Below are positions 11,415 through 22,060 of a stretch of DNA of 64,000 bases, piece after piece (positions within the stretch are counted from its first letter, which is position 1; each line of letters opens with the position of its first letter). The stretch is taken from positions 186,001 through 250,000 of the forward strand of contig JANCIK010000001.1 in the NCBI GenBank assembly GCA_028532985.1, read 5' to 3'. A program made the translations under genes and the position numbers. Below the pieces are notes generated by a model. It had not been told where the DNA came from and ran no database searches. It saw only the letters and a list, made by a program, of their open reading frames with translations. This DNA comes from Stropharia rugosoannulata (Eukaryota > Basidiomycota > Agaricomycetes > Agaricales > Strophariaceae).

Positions 11415-12512
11415 TCAAGGAGCGGGCCCGGCATGAGGACGGCCGATGGCGGCTGACGGAACGAAGGCAGCGGTTGATAGGTACGAGTTGAGGATGTTAT
11501 CAGGGTCATTGTAGGAGGCGGCAGCGGAGGCAGGTGTCCATGTAGCGTCTGATGCATCCTGACCCAGTAGAGTAATAAGATACATTGTTTGATTACGCAG
11601 TTGCTTGTGATCGGATACTTTTGCAATAGTAGGGGTGTCCGTATCGACATGGGGTATTGACGGTTGGGAGTTTTGGGAGTTGAATTGCGGGGGTCGGAAG
11701 GGGGTTAGTTTTGAGATGTGGAAAACGTTGTGGATGCGCCAGGAGGAGGGAAGTTCGAGTTTGAAGGAGGAGGAACCGACCTGTGAGATAACCTTGAAAG
11801 GGCCATGACGTTTGTCGTCCAATTTGCGGGAAGGGCGGAGTGGGAGGAGGCCTGAGGCGTCGAGAAGGACCAATGAACCTGGCGGAAGGTCGGGTGAGGC
11901 ACGATGATTGCGGTCGTAGAAGCGTTTCATAGCAGCGGAGGCAAGGTCAAGGGCGGCAGTTGTTTCTGCAGTGAGGGCAGACATCTGCTTTGCAAAAGAT
12001 TCGGCTTGAGATACGTCTGAGTGGCATTCGCGTAAGGGCATGAGGGGTCTGGCAGGGTTGCGGCCATAGTTTAAGAAGAAGGGGGAGTGGCCTGTCGAAG
12101 AGTGTGTGCGGTTGTTGTATGCAAATTCGGCGCAGGCGAGCCACTCAGCCCAGTCAGATTGTTTATTGTTACAGAAAATGCGCAGGTATTGTTCGAGTTC
12201 TTGGTTGACGCGTTCGGTTTGGCCGTCCGTTTGCGGGTGGCGAGCAGTAGACAGGTTTTGCGTGATACCAAGGAGCCGCATAAGTTCGCGCATGAAGCGT
12301 GCTATGAATTGTGGGCCTCGATCTGAAATGACAGTGGTGGGTAGACCGAAATCCTTCCAGACAAAGTCACGGTACTTCTTTGCAGCCTGTTCTGCGGAGA
12401 TAGTTTTGGAGCAGGGGATAAACCTGGACATTTTTGAGAGGCGGTCGACACAGACCATAATTGAGTCGTGACCACGGGAGCGCGGGAGGTCGGTGATGAA
12501 GTCAAAGGAAGG
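11415..12512 (-). CDS. Gypsy integrase with chromodomain-like tail (pol remnant)
   Basis: The open frame begins at the deletion junction (about 12512) and ends at 11415. It starts at FDFITDLPRSRGHDS, the first catalytic segment of gypsy integrase. VISDRGPQF carries the second aspartate, and HPQTDGQTERVN carries the glutamate. The GPY/F-type region (LDDKRHGPFKVISQVG) and HNVFHISKLTPF follow. The last 80 residues contain YLITLLGQDASDATWTPASA, which resembles the LVRWKG...ATWEP core of a chromodomain, used by chromoviruses to target chromatin. The zinc-finger part upstream of the first aspartate is lost with the reverse transcriptase. It is out of frame with the protease frame, so it has no start of its own. 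Confidence 0.85.
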   Translation of the reverse strand, partial: PSFDFITDLPRSRGHDSIMVCVDRLSKMSRFIPCSKTISAEQAAKKYRDFVWKDFGLPTTVISDRGPQFIARFMRELMRLLGITQNLSTARHPQTDGQTERVNQELEQYLRIFCNNKQSDWAEWLACAEFAYNNRTHSSTGHSPFFLNYGRNPARPLMPLRECHSDVSQAESFAKQMSALTAETTAALDLASAAMKRFYDRNHRASPDLPPGSLVLLDASGLLPLRPSRKLDDKRHGPFKVISQVGSSSFKLELPSSWRIHNVFHISKLTPFRPPQFNSQNSQPSIPHVDTDTPTIAKVSDHKQLRNQTMYLITLLGQDASDATWTPASAAASYNDPDNILNSYLSTAAFVPSAAIGRPHAGPAP

Positions 12513-12515
12513 TTA
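12500..12515. other. Deletion junction removing RT and RNase H
   Basis: On the minus strand protease sequence (KHNLPL, CCTTTGACT) passes into the integrase segment FDFITDLP within a few bases. In a full element about 2 kb of reverse transcriptase, RNase H and the integrase zinc finger would lie here. The frame changes at the junction. Confidence 0.8.
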
Positions 12516-13153
12516 TGTTTACGGGCAAATTCTGTGTGCATGTAGCCACGCCGAGAGGCTCCGCAGTCGAGAAGCGCGGAGGGCACGTCAACGGAAGTGA
12601 GGTTGTCGTGGGTGGACAGAGTTGCCTGTAGCACCAGGGAGTTACCAGCCGTCCTACCTACAGGTGAGTGGAGGCAGTTAATTTGATCACGCTTTTGACG
12701 CAGTTGTAGGAGGACCTGCAAGGCATCATCAGTGTCAAGGGAAATGAGGGAGCGTATCAAGAAAGGGGTAACTTCAGCTGCACGTCCCTTGTGTACCCAA
12801 GCCGAAAGCAAGGAGGATAATTTCGCTTCATCGGGGTAGAGGTGTTTGAGTTTATCAAGAAATTCTACCGCGAAGCGGGGGGCATGAAACAGAGGAGGTT
12901 TAGGCAAGTCGGGTGGGTCATCAGCGATGGGGAGGGAGATGGAGTTATTTGATGAGCGTATAGGCAGGAGGAGTTCATTATTAGGTGATTTGTTAATGGG
13001 GCGGTTCAGGTGTGCTTCGCAGTCGGGTTCGTCACTGCAGGAAGATTTTGAGAGAGTTTTGGGAGTCACAGCGGATTTGGTACACAAAGACGACATTTCA
13101 TTAGTTGTAGTGTGAACATGTGTAGTAATACGCGACGAGGACGCTGGTCTCAC
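12500..13153 (-). CDS. Gypsy protease region (pol remnant)
   Basis: This frame lies -1 relative to gag and overlaps the gag stop, which suits programmed frameshifting in gag-pol expression. The retropepsin core reads ALLDCGASRRGYM with the catalytic aspartate at 12568-12566. DCGA instead of DSGA or DTGA is frequent in fungal gypsy elements. It then reads FARKHNLPL and runs directly into integrase sequence. The frame continues to 12302 out of register with integrase, so those last residues are not meaningful. Confidence 0.75.
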
Positions 13154-14517
13154 TCGTCGGGCTGTACAAAAAACGGACTCAACAAATCTTGCAAGCGTTC
13201 TAACACCTCCGCGTCGTCGTCAGCCTCTGCCGCGGTCTCATCATTATCCTCGTCGATAACCTTGCGTACGACCTCAACAGAGTCGGCTAGAGTGTCAACG
13301 TGGTCGAGCAATTTCTTCATGCGCTCGCTGAATTTGCGAGGTTTGGTGCAATTGCGTGCGATGTGACCAGACTCGCCACAAGCGTAACAGTTAAAGGGCT
13401 TGATCTCCTTTGATGTGGAGAGTTTGATGGGGGCGGGCTTGGGGACGAGTGACGGTGCTGGTGTCAGGTTGAGTGACGGAGGTGATGGTGATGTGGTGTC
13501 AGGGCGTCTGAACGGCTGCCAGCGACGGAAAGGCTGTAGCGGGTGTTTTTGTGCGTAAGGGAGGCTATTAGGCGGAGCTGTGGAGGCATTTCGAGTGCGT
13601 AGCAAATTGTCGCATTCAAGTATAAGGTTCTTATAACCGTCAACCGTTGTGGGTTGTGGAGTGACACGGTAGCATGCGTCATGCAGGTCTTGGCGTAGTG
13701 CATCAATGAGGAAGAATAGCGCTGTGTCCTCACCGAAACGGGACTTGCGGCGTAGGTGTTCAAATTCGACGAGGAATAGTCCAGCGTTTCGGTCGCCTTG
13801 TGACAAGTTGCGTAGCCGGCGCTGAGCATCCTGCCGTTCATGAGGGTTCGCAAACGATGCGCGAAGGCGTTCTTCGAAGGAAGACCACGAGGAAAAGTGG
13901 TAGGAGCCCTCCGCAATTTGGTCGTAAAGGTCAGTGAGCCAGTCAGACGCATCGCCCTTGATAAGTGTAAGAGCATAGCGAATCTGCTTCTCAGGCGAGT
14001 TGAAGTCTTCGGGTTGTGCGTGGAATATATTCATGCAAGCGTTCAGGAAGGGTTGCAGCTTTGCTGAGTCGCCCGTGAATTCATCAGGTTTGGGCAAGCG
14101 AATTTTGTTAGCTGATTGGCGTGGCAGGCTAGGCGTCATAGTCGAGTGAGCGTGCACAAGGGACATTGCAGTCTCAAAGGCGGCAACGAGGCGAGAGATA
14201 GTGGCGGACTCTGAAGGCGAATGGGAACTGCGTCGACGACGATGGCGTGCACGGGAGCGGGAGCGGGAATGCGCGGAGCGAGACCGACGGCCTGTTCTGC
14301 GGCGGCTAGTGTCAGTGCGGTCACGAGGACTCGAGTGGGGGGGGCTTTCGCGAGGTGATCTCGGAGAAGGAGGAACTACAGCAGGAACATGAGGGGGGGG
14401 ATCGCGAGTGCGTTGTACAGCAAAAGGAGTGGCCACAATTGGCTGCGAAGTAAGAACAGGAGCGGCAACGGAAGAACTTGGAGCCGCGGGGGCAGAAGCG
14501 TCGCGATGAGGAGGCAT
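13150..14517 (-). CDS. Gypsy Gag with CCHC knuckle
   Basis: The 455-residue frame begins at the ATG of MPPHRDASAP (14517), the first ATG with Gag-like sequence after it. The open frame extends 100 codons further upstream, but that part is the repetitive leader. An N-terminal proline- and arginine/serine-rich segment is followed by the capsid-like core (KPDEFTGDSAKLQPFLNACMNIF) and then a CCHC knuckle, CYACGESGHIARNC. This is the usual Gag plan of fungal gypsy elements. It looks intact, so the element could still make particles or be packaged by a relative. Confidence 0.9.
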   Translation of the reverse strand: MPPHRDASAPAAPSSSVAAPVLTSQPIVATPFAVQRTRDPPPHVPAVVPPSPRSPRESPPHSSPRDRTDTSRRRTGRRSRSAHSRSRSRARHRRRRSSHSPSESATISRLVAAFETAMSLVHAHSTMTPSLPRQSANKIRLPKPDEFTGDSAKLQPFLNACMNIFHAQPEDFNSPEKQIRYALTLIKGDASDWLTDLYDQIAEGSYHFSSWSSFEERLRASFANPHERQDAQRRLRNLSQGDRNAGLFLVEFEHLRRKSRFGEDTALFFLIDALRQDLHDACYRVTPQPTTVDGYKNLILECDNLLRTRNASTAPPNSLPYAQKHPLQPFRRWQPFRRPDTTSPSPPSLNLTPAPSLVPKPAPIKLSTSKEIKPFNCYACGESGHIARNCTKPRKFSERMKKLLDHVDTLADSVEVVRKVIDEDNDETAAEADDDAEVLERLQDLLSPFFVQPDE

Positions 14518-14564
14518 GGTGAAGGAGAGGAGGCAGATATGTGCAGTTAAAGAAAAAAAAAAAC

Positions 14565-14760
14565 GAAGACGTATGCAAGGAGACTGAGTATATGCTAAGA
14601 AAGGTGGCTGTATGCGTACGAGGGGTTGTTCAAAGCCGAGAATGGAATAAGTTATATGCAACGAGAAAACACGAAGACTTATGCGAGGAGACTGAATGTA
14701 TGCGAAGAAAAGGTAACTGTATGCGTACGAGAGGGGATGTTCAAAGCTGAGAAATATGCG
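14565..14760. repeat. Tandem duplication in gypsy leader, 108-bp period
   Basis: Two imperfect copies begin at 14565 (GAAGACGTATGC) and 14673 (GAAGACTTATGC). Each contains GAGACTGA, AAGAAA, CTGTATGCGTACGAG and TTCAAAGC at matching places. They lie between the primer site and gag. Confidence 0.8.
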
Positions 14761-15375
14761 AGTGATCAAGAATGTCAGAAATAAGGGCGGACCAGTTGGC
14801 GGACGTGAGGGGTTCAATGATGAGCCAGCTGCGGAGTCCTAAGATAATGGTACAGTCGTTCAGAAGAGATTCAGTGAGGTGACGAAGCCGAGAGAGGTTG
14901 TTGAGTGGGTCAAGGCGTTCCGGGAGGGGGGGATCGTTATCCGCCGAAAGTGTGATGTGGTGACGTTCCTCGCTGACAAGAGCAGCAAGACGAGATTGGA
15001 GGGAAGGGCGAGAGTTCCGTAAATAGTCAAAAGTTGGTTGAAAGTCCTCGAGGATGGCAAGGACGTCCGGGACGCCACCCAGGGCGTCCAGCCGCGTGCG
15101 AAGATGCGCGATGCGAGCTAGAAGTGAAAACTTTTGGTATTCAACTAGTTTCGCGGTATGTTCGTTGACTACAAGCGGAAAATCGTGCTCTACGGCGAGG
15201 AAGAGGGCGGGGTCGTCGGAGGAGAGAAGATCAGGGAGTGAGTCTGGGGTGTCAGAGCGTGGGGAAACCGGTGATGTAGGCGAGAAGTCCGGCGAGGACG
15301 TGGGCTCGGGAGAAACAGGGGTGTGAGAATCCAGGGTAAGAGGGGGGGGGGAAAAAAAAGGTGTTGTTTTGATGT

Positions 15376-15386
15376 ACCTTTGACCT
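15376..15386 (-). promoter_or_regulatory. Candidate self-priming primer site
   Basis: Two bases inside the 5' LTR (minus sense) is AGGTCAAAGGT. It is complementary over 11 of 11 bases to ACCTTTGACCT inside the same LTR (minus strand, 15472-15462). A TATA-like CATATAG (15503-15497) lies 30 bases upstream of that motif, so the motif sits where the transcript should begin. This is the arrangement of Tf1/sushi elements, whose RNA 5' end primes its own reverse transcription. Confidence 0.7.
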
Positions 15387-15388
15387 AA

Positions 15389-15592
15389 TGTCAGGATGAA
15401 GATCCCGAACGAAGAGGCAAGGCGGGAATGGGAAAACGAGGTGTATTGGCGGGGACCGACAAGGTCAAAGGTGAGGAGTACATATGAGTGGCTACGCTAT
15501 ATGTACGATCTACGGTAGGGTAAACAAGTGTATACAGGCCTGAAAGGGCAGTCGATCAGCCGAACGGGGGTGAGGTCTGAGAGGTCATGACA
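15389..15592 (-). repeat. 5' LTR of gypsy element
   Basis: Same 204 bp as 11200-11403 with one substitution. It holds the TATA-like CATATAG and the self-complementary 11-mer; U3 would be about 120 bp. Confidence 0.95.
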
Positions 15593-15597
15593 GTCAT

Positions 15598-16976
15598 TCG
15601 CGCGCTGCACTGCAGCTATCCGTCCGTCTCGTGATATTTTCTATGCCCCGCGGCGTGCCTACCGCAGTACGACTGCTTTCCCTGATCACTCGCTCACCCC
15701 CCACCTGCTCTGCTGTCCGTCCGTTCACCGGAGCGCGTCAATCCACTGTATTAGTCAATATGTGTCCCGACCTGTACCTCCCCCGCCTCCTTCTGTATGC
15801 CGGTAGCCCCTGAACCACGGGTCTGCACGTACGCCCCAATGTCCTCTCCATGCGTCCCTGGCTGACCCGTTCTGCAGTTGGTTGCACCTCCACTCTTCGT
15901 CTTTGCATGTCTCGTCTCCATCCCGCTGTAGGCTAAATCCCGCCCGTCACCGTGCCTACCTGATCGATCCCTACACAGGTCTATGTCAGTGCCTGGATGT
16001 TGGTGTACGTGTACCCCTTATTTTCTCTGGCGTTTATTCCCTCTCAGTTTCGCATGTGTGTGCATCGTCCTCGGGGCAGTAAGTTGCATGCATGCAAGTA
16101 TGGGTTCACGCGCACGACCCTAAGCGTGAATAACGAGAGCAGGTACGGGACGGGAAGGGACAGGACGCTCAATCTATATAGGTTTGGCGCTCTGCTAGCG
16201 ACATTTGCGGCTTTTCGGGGATCACGAGAGATGGTTTGTTTTAGCGCGGGGCCTCAATCTGCATCACACCCTACCTCCTAGAGTTCCTTTATATAGTCGC
16301 CAAAGCGACGCAGTATCTCTCTATCTGCTCCCCGCACCTCGCCCGAGTCCCTCAATGTTATCGCTTGCTCTTTCCTGCAGGCCTTCTGAGCTTAAACCCG
16401 ACGTCTCTCATGTTGGACTGAGACACCCCCTCAGCTCATGGCCTTGGCGCGTTCACTCTCCTCATATACTGTTATCTTCAGCGTGTAAATACATTAATGA
16501 TGCATGTTGCGCTGCCGGGCTAATGTATTATTACTTCACCCAAGTATTTTCTACTGGATAATACTCCTTGGCTGTACTTGTAACTCGCCCATTCCGTCCG
16601 CTATCTTCGTACATGAAATTCCTCCCCATTCTCACCCGTCCAGAGCCCCTACCTACACTGTTCGCTTATTAGCACGCTATGTCTCTAGGCTTGTCTGCTT
16701 GATAGTCCAGCGCCCATGACAGTGGCATGGATGCTCGCCGTCCTGCGCGGACCTTTGGAAGGACACAAACATCCTCTAGCCATTAGGGTACATTTTCGCG
16801 GATGGACTGTTGGTACGCTGTCTTTTAAGAGTTATGACATGACGTACCTCATATTAAATCTCAATACACGTAGTTATGGAGGTGCAAGCACATGGTATCG
16901 GGTTCGTGGAAATGGATGTCTATCCCACTATTTCTGTACATATGTGAGATTTGTAAGTAACACTTTATCACTTTAC
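15598..16976. other. Pyrimidine-rich non-coding stretch (right part)
   Basis: Continuation of the C+T-biased stretch left of the gypsy element, up to about 16700. No supported gene. 16700-16976 may hold upstream exons of the following 7-TM-like copy, but I could not place them. Confidence 0.45.
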
Positions 16977-16999
16977 AACTACAACTGATGTACTTTATA

Positions 17000-17717
17000 A
17001 GTGCTACTCGGCTCCTTCATAGCCCTCTCCTTCCTCGACGAGCTCAAATCTAGGTGGTTCAAGACCGCAACAAAGGAAACAGACTCCAACATCATCCTCG
17101 CCCTCTCTCTCTCTCCGGCACCGCTGTGACCAACGTCTCCGCCACCTTCATCATATGCCGCCAAATCCTAGTGTTCACCACTTAGGACACCCCCGGGAAA
17201 GGCCGCTTCAATCGTATCGTAGTAATGTTAATCCAATCAGCCGTGCTGTACACCATATCAAGTATACTCTACCTCGTATCAGTTGCGACATCAGCACGGC
17301 CCACGAGTCTCGGCGTTACTGTTTTTGAGATATTGAATTATACTGCGCTCCGGGTGAATATGCTTATGACTGTGAGTAGGGTCGCTTCTTTCTGATATTT
17401 ATTTGCGTTGTAAGCCTAGAGATTCTTATAATGAGGTTTAGGGAATCGCTCCTACGCTTATAGTAGGGCAGATAACACTCTCAGAGATCCCGTCGCACAA
17501 CGCACCCGCTGGAAGTCGACGTATGACGACGCTGAATTTCCAGCATGAGAACGAAACCTCCTCCAACGACGATGCCTCCGGAGACCGGCGTGCTGTATCT
17601 GCGGAGGTGCAGACTCATAAAGACCGTGTGGGTTGTGATTCACATCATGTTTATGATATCGATAATCGCTCAACGCTCGGTACCATGCTCCCTCATAGCC
17701 AGGCCATCATGGGATGA
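17000..17717 (+). pseudogene. 7-TM-like membrane protein, 3' half (copy A)
   Basis: The frame at 17128 onward reads VTNVSATFIICRQILVF, then a TAG stop at 17183-17185. It continues DTPGKGRFNRIVVMLIQSAV, LYTISSILYLVSVATSARP and so on to a GTGAGT donor near 17372. After an intron ending GTTTAG, the last exon reads GIAPTLIVGQITLSEIPSHN and ends at 17717. This matches the final helices and tail of copies B (19.5-20.6 kb) and C (24.2-24.6 kb). The family resembles the agaricomycete 7-TM proteins with RxFxxIVxxLVQSAxLYSL. The in-frame TAG makes this copy a pseudogene; upstream helices are unclear. Biochemical role unknown. Confidence 0.6.
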
Positions 17718-18129
17718 CGACAGTTGGCCCAGTCACCTGTGGAATTAATAGACCACCATGCATGATAATAGTAAAGGTGGTGCGCGACTGTGATGTTTTC
17801 TCTAATGTACAGGTGCAGGCATACATGAACGACATCTTGGCTTAGTTTTCGCCATTCTGTGGACTCTGATAGTCAATTACTCAGTGTCATATTACTTTTA
17901 GATCGTCTGGAATTTTCCAATCAGTTCTTTCCGTGATTGTTCTTGTAAAGACGCTGCATTGCAAACAAATTCCAACAGAGTACATAACAATTGAAAGGAT
18001 ATTCCATGTACATAGTTGTGACTCACATAGAGATATGAATTGAGAGTGGATGGTCGGGAGTTCAATACTCATATTAACACAATAGAATAGTTACTTCGGA
18101 TGCCACTCTTGCGCTACACTCTCAATGCT

Positions 18130-18770
18130 CTGTTTGCTTCACTGTGGTAAAGATAAAGTTGCGGACCTTGAAGTGGTGGGCATTTTCCGCATTAGCACGC
18201 CGTGAAGTCCTTGTCAGTATTACTTGGATGAGGCGGCTCTGCCTTACCTCAACGCAACCTCTACGCCACCTTATACATAACCCAGCGTCTGGCAGGCCTG
18301 CTACTCCTGATTCCCCTCTTCCTGCCCCCAATGCCGCGCTGAGCGTCATTGTACCCTCGAAGGTCTCCGCTGTCGATATCATCTGATCCGCTCTTGCTGT
18401 TCCGTTCCCCACGCTTATCTGGCTTAGTTTGTCACCTCCTGAATACTGAACCAGACATGAAGAGGGCTGAGCGCCTCGCGTCACTCGATATGGCCCGCGG
18501 TCACATGTGCGCCATTGGCCTGCATCACGCCGCATGCGCAAGTCCTTCCCCCTCGCAATCACACTGCTCGACTGCGACAGCGGTGGTCAGGTCCTGCACA
18601 TCCCCCAAGGCCTCGTCGACCAGCGAGGCTGTATCCGTTACTTCGCATTATCTGTGCTACCGACCCCATACGATGGGTTCTGCTGCAATAATACCCCTTT
18701 TTTTCTCCTGTTCCGGCACTCGAGCTGTGCTATCCGCTGCTTCTCACATCTACGGCAAGACTGTGTAAGA
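18130..18770. other. Pyrimidine-rich stretch with unrecognised frame
   Basis: A frame at 18144 contains TLKWWAFSALARREVLVS and shares a weak 60-bp similarity with 22070-22130 (AAGTGGTGGG...CCGTGAAGTC). No domain is recognised, and the rest is C+T-biased. It may be remnants of one ancient repeat. Confidence 0.3.
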
Positions 18771-19480
18771 TCGTGTTTGTGTGTGTGTGCGCGCGAGCGA
18801 CGACTTGTGTGGTCGTCTTGGGGGTGATGCTCAAGAAAAGGTAAGAGATTAAAAGAATGGCTTTGCTTTGACTGTGCTGGACGGACTAGCGTCTTCTGGG
18901 GTGGCTGTAACGAGTTCCTGGACGGTAAACGAAGGTGGGTGGTAAATTCACTGGCTATCTACGTGTACACTATGTCCTTACATACTAAATTATATGTAGA
19001 AATATCTCCTGACTCCGAAGCACGCTGAACCACGCAGATTATTTCCAAAGAAATCGTACCACTAGAAAATTGTATCACAAATCGGCCGGATCCAAGCGCA
19101 TGCAAATAGCGCTACTTACGACTGTATGGTGGTGTGCATAGGTTATTTTACGCAAAGGACATTATTTACTGGCATTGAGTAGAGTACATAAAGTCAAATC
19201 TAGAATCAGAACTTATTTTCGTGTGAGCAATTTTCCCAGAGACAATGTATATATTTAATCAAGTATTTAGACATAAGTAAAGTCATACAAACAAGCTGCA
19301 CACATTTGCTCGGGATTATTTCCCAATGTTAGTCAATTCAACGCTATGCAAGAGGCCTCGAACAACACTTGAAACTCGCGTCGCGTGAGGTTTCAAGCTT
19401 GAAGCTTCAACCCGATAAGGCTTTGCGATTTGCTTCATAGTACGTACGTGGATGTGAATCCGGTTAAGCGTGGGTTTTAG
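18771..19480. other. No supported gene
   Basis: AT-rich, without convincing frames or repeats. Confidence 0.45.
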
Positions 19481-19489
19481 TATAATCGT

Positions 19490-20640
19490 CTAAAGGGGCA
19501 ACCCCTCCATGGGAAGCAGGATGTATCGAGCCTTCTGTAGTTGTGTGATGGTGAAATTGAAGGGTCAATACAGGTTGTTTATTGCGCACAACAGTGGTGC
19601 CATGATTAGGAGATAGGGTGATCTAGGCAATCATCAGCGTAGGTGCCATTGTCTGGTGGGTAGTGCGTTATTATACTATGACACGAGTGCCACAAATGAA
19701 AGCTTACAGTCATAAAAAATGTACAGGGTGAGACATATGCATCAAGGCCAAATGTTGTCGATAAATCAGTGCCCGTCATGCTGACTATATTGTTTATGAG
19801 ATTGAGAATGGAACCAATGGAGTACATGACTGAGGAGTTAATTGCATAGTGAATAATCTTCTGGTACCGCTGGGTCTGCTGGCAAGTCTTGGTTATTGAG
19901 TGCTCTATCCGCCGACATATATAGACAGTAGACGACACTGTGGTTAATGCGTCATTGCAAAAAACAAAACATCCATAGTGTTTGTTACATTTGACATTTT
20001 GGGTGTAGGATCTTGCAAAATAAATATTCCTGTTGTTGCTATGGATGTAATACCCGTAGCTGTGTGATTTATTATGCTCAGCTTTATACAGTATGGCAAG
20101 TCGTACATACCGATTTCAAAGGCGAAGAATAAGGCAGGGGTCGTTATAGCAAATATTGAGCAGCCAGACAAATGGTAGCATCTCCACACCTTGCACCGTG
20201 CCGGCCATTTCAGCCATTGAATTGTATCAAGAATGGGAGAAAATACCAGTAGTCCGTCTGCCAATACAAACTGGAAATTGTTTAATACTGTTAATGCCAG
20301 AGCTGAAGTTGTTGCTTGGGAGCTTATTATGCACAGAAACACAGACGACATCGACTGGCCATTAGAAATGGAGCAGATATTTGTCACCGTCCACTGAAGT
20401 ACGAGTACCGCCATGCTCGTAACAAACAACGCCAAAAGTACGCATGTGACCACAGTTTTCCTGCCTGTCTTTTTGTGTACTTTTTCATAGTTATTGAGAA
20501 TGCTGTATAAATAGTGGCCGATTATACACACCATACAAGTAGATAGTGAAGATGGATACAGTTGTGTATACTCCTGGAACGGTTTCAAACATTAGTAACA
20601 ATGTACGATTTATTATTTGAGCTGTTGACCTATTAGAAAC
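19490..20640 (-). pseudogene. 7-TM-like membrane protein (copy B)
   Basis: The minus strand encodes several hydrophobic helices: KTVVTCVLLALFVTSMAVLV, ALTVLNNFQFVLADGLL, then after a 57-nt intron VWRCYHLSGCSIFAITTPAL. A 51-nt intron follows, then TGITSIATTGIFIL. Further down come RYQKIIHYAINSSVMYSIGS and, after another intron, TMAPTLMIA. ADGLLVWRCYH is the family hallmark in agaricomycetes. Copy C has MIAQISLSP where this copy has MIA, TAG, ITLSP (stop at 19623-19625), a CAG or CAA to TAG change. The first helix junction near 20510 and the junction near 19930 also fail to splice in frame, so I call it decayed. It may act as a membrane sensor; the function of the family is not established. Confidence 0.65.
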
Positions 20641-20644
20641 ATGC

Positions 20645-22060
20645 CAAGCATCGAAGCATTCAATGCATCGGTGACTACGGACTTTTGAACGGATACAGAA
20701 ATTGAAAGGGTATCTTGAGAGGACATATAACCGGAATTTGAGAGTGTTTATAGTTCTGAAGTTGCTCTGACATGGATTATATAGGCGAGAAGAACACAGC
20801 AAATATCTCGACAGAGGTTGCTGGGCATTTCTATGGTTGAGCTACGGGTACATGTTCTCCGGTTTCCCTGGCATCCTGTATGTCTTGTCACCCATTCTGC
20901 ACCATGCTATGTTATGTTTCATTTTGTCTTGGACAGATCAATCGCCATGTATTACAAGCGAGCTCTCCTGTCCTTTTGGTCTGACTGTGGGTTTCTGTAG
21001 GCTATTATTACTTTATGGACTAATCCCCATCGGTGGATCGTGATAGAGACACCGCCACACTAGTAGATTCTTGAGCTGATATCTCTGTCTAACGCTTCTA
21101 GTGAGCAAGGAGGATCAGATAATCTTCTTTGTGCAAGTTTTACTGGTAGTGGAGGGATAGACTGTCATCCGCCAGTGCTGCAACGCGGTGCGTGAGAATG
21201 GGCCCGGCAGGCCCAGATCTGGTTATCTCTCACAGGTGTGGAATTTAATTTTGGAGTCATGCATGATTATCAGCGCGAAGTGCACAGAGAACTACGCAGA
21301 CCTATGTAAACCAGGGTTCATTTTATCCAGGCCCATTGTATGTGTCTATGGGGGTGCAGTTGACGCTCTTACAACTCGTTTTACTGCTGTGTAAATGCGG
21401 CTTGGGCTTTGGCCGCTGTGGTCTGCTATGCCTTTGATGTTCTCATGTGCATACCTTTTGGTGTGTAAAGCAACAAGGAACATGATATAGTACAGCATTG
21501 GTTACACCTTATCATTGGCCATGATGGTTGATGATGGAACTTGTCAAAAATCAATATCAAGACGAAATTAGTAATATATACATATGCCCACAATAAGTGA
21601 CTAGACACTTAGTAATACCGGTAGTCGCCCCTTGTACTCCTTGGTGCAAGTTAAGTGCACTCGATCTCAATGGGTAAAGGCGACAGGTTGAACTGTTTAT
21701 ATTATAATATACTGTTGTATGTATGAATTGGCTGCAGGAGTAGCGGCATGCAGAGCTGAGCATGAAGAGACATGAAGACAACACTGAGTCGAAATGGTGA
21801 TTTTTTTGGATTGGCAGCCGGAGTATGAGTCTACGAGCACTGTGCGTGCCAGTATGCTGCATCAACCGCGCTTTGATGTTGTACTTACAATCACTTTACA
21901 ACATGAATTACCACCTTATTTTCTGAGCGTAACAAGAAGATCGATTTTGATGTCCACACCTGAACTGCAGTGTAGCAAAGCAAAACATGTTTTATTGATA
22001 GATATGTAACCTGAGTGGCCTGTTTAAAAGGTAAATAAATTCATTTTTTTGTCCTCAAAT
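20645..22060. other. No supported gene
   Basis: Short frames only; no domain, repeat or splice pattern that I can support. Confidence 0.4.

Larger units (their letters stand above)
11195..15597 (-). mobile_element. Ty3/gypsy chromovirus-like element lacking RT and RNase H
   Basis: Two 204-bp LTRs (11200-11403 and 15389-15592) differ at one base, T/C within GATCCCGAAYGAAG. Both sides are flanked by the perfect target duplication GTCAT (11195-11199, 15593-15597). The element reads on the minus strand: Gag, protease, then integrase with a C-terminal chromodomain-like segment. At 4.39 kb it is far shorter than a full gypsy element because reverse transcriptase and RNase H are absent. It is therefore non-autonomous, yet its LTRs and duplication are nearly pristine. 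Confidence 0.95.
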
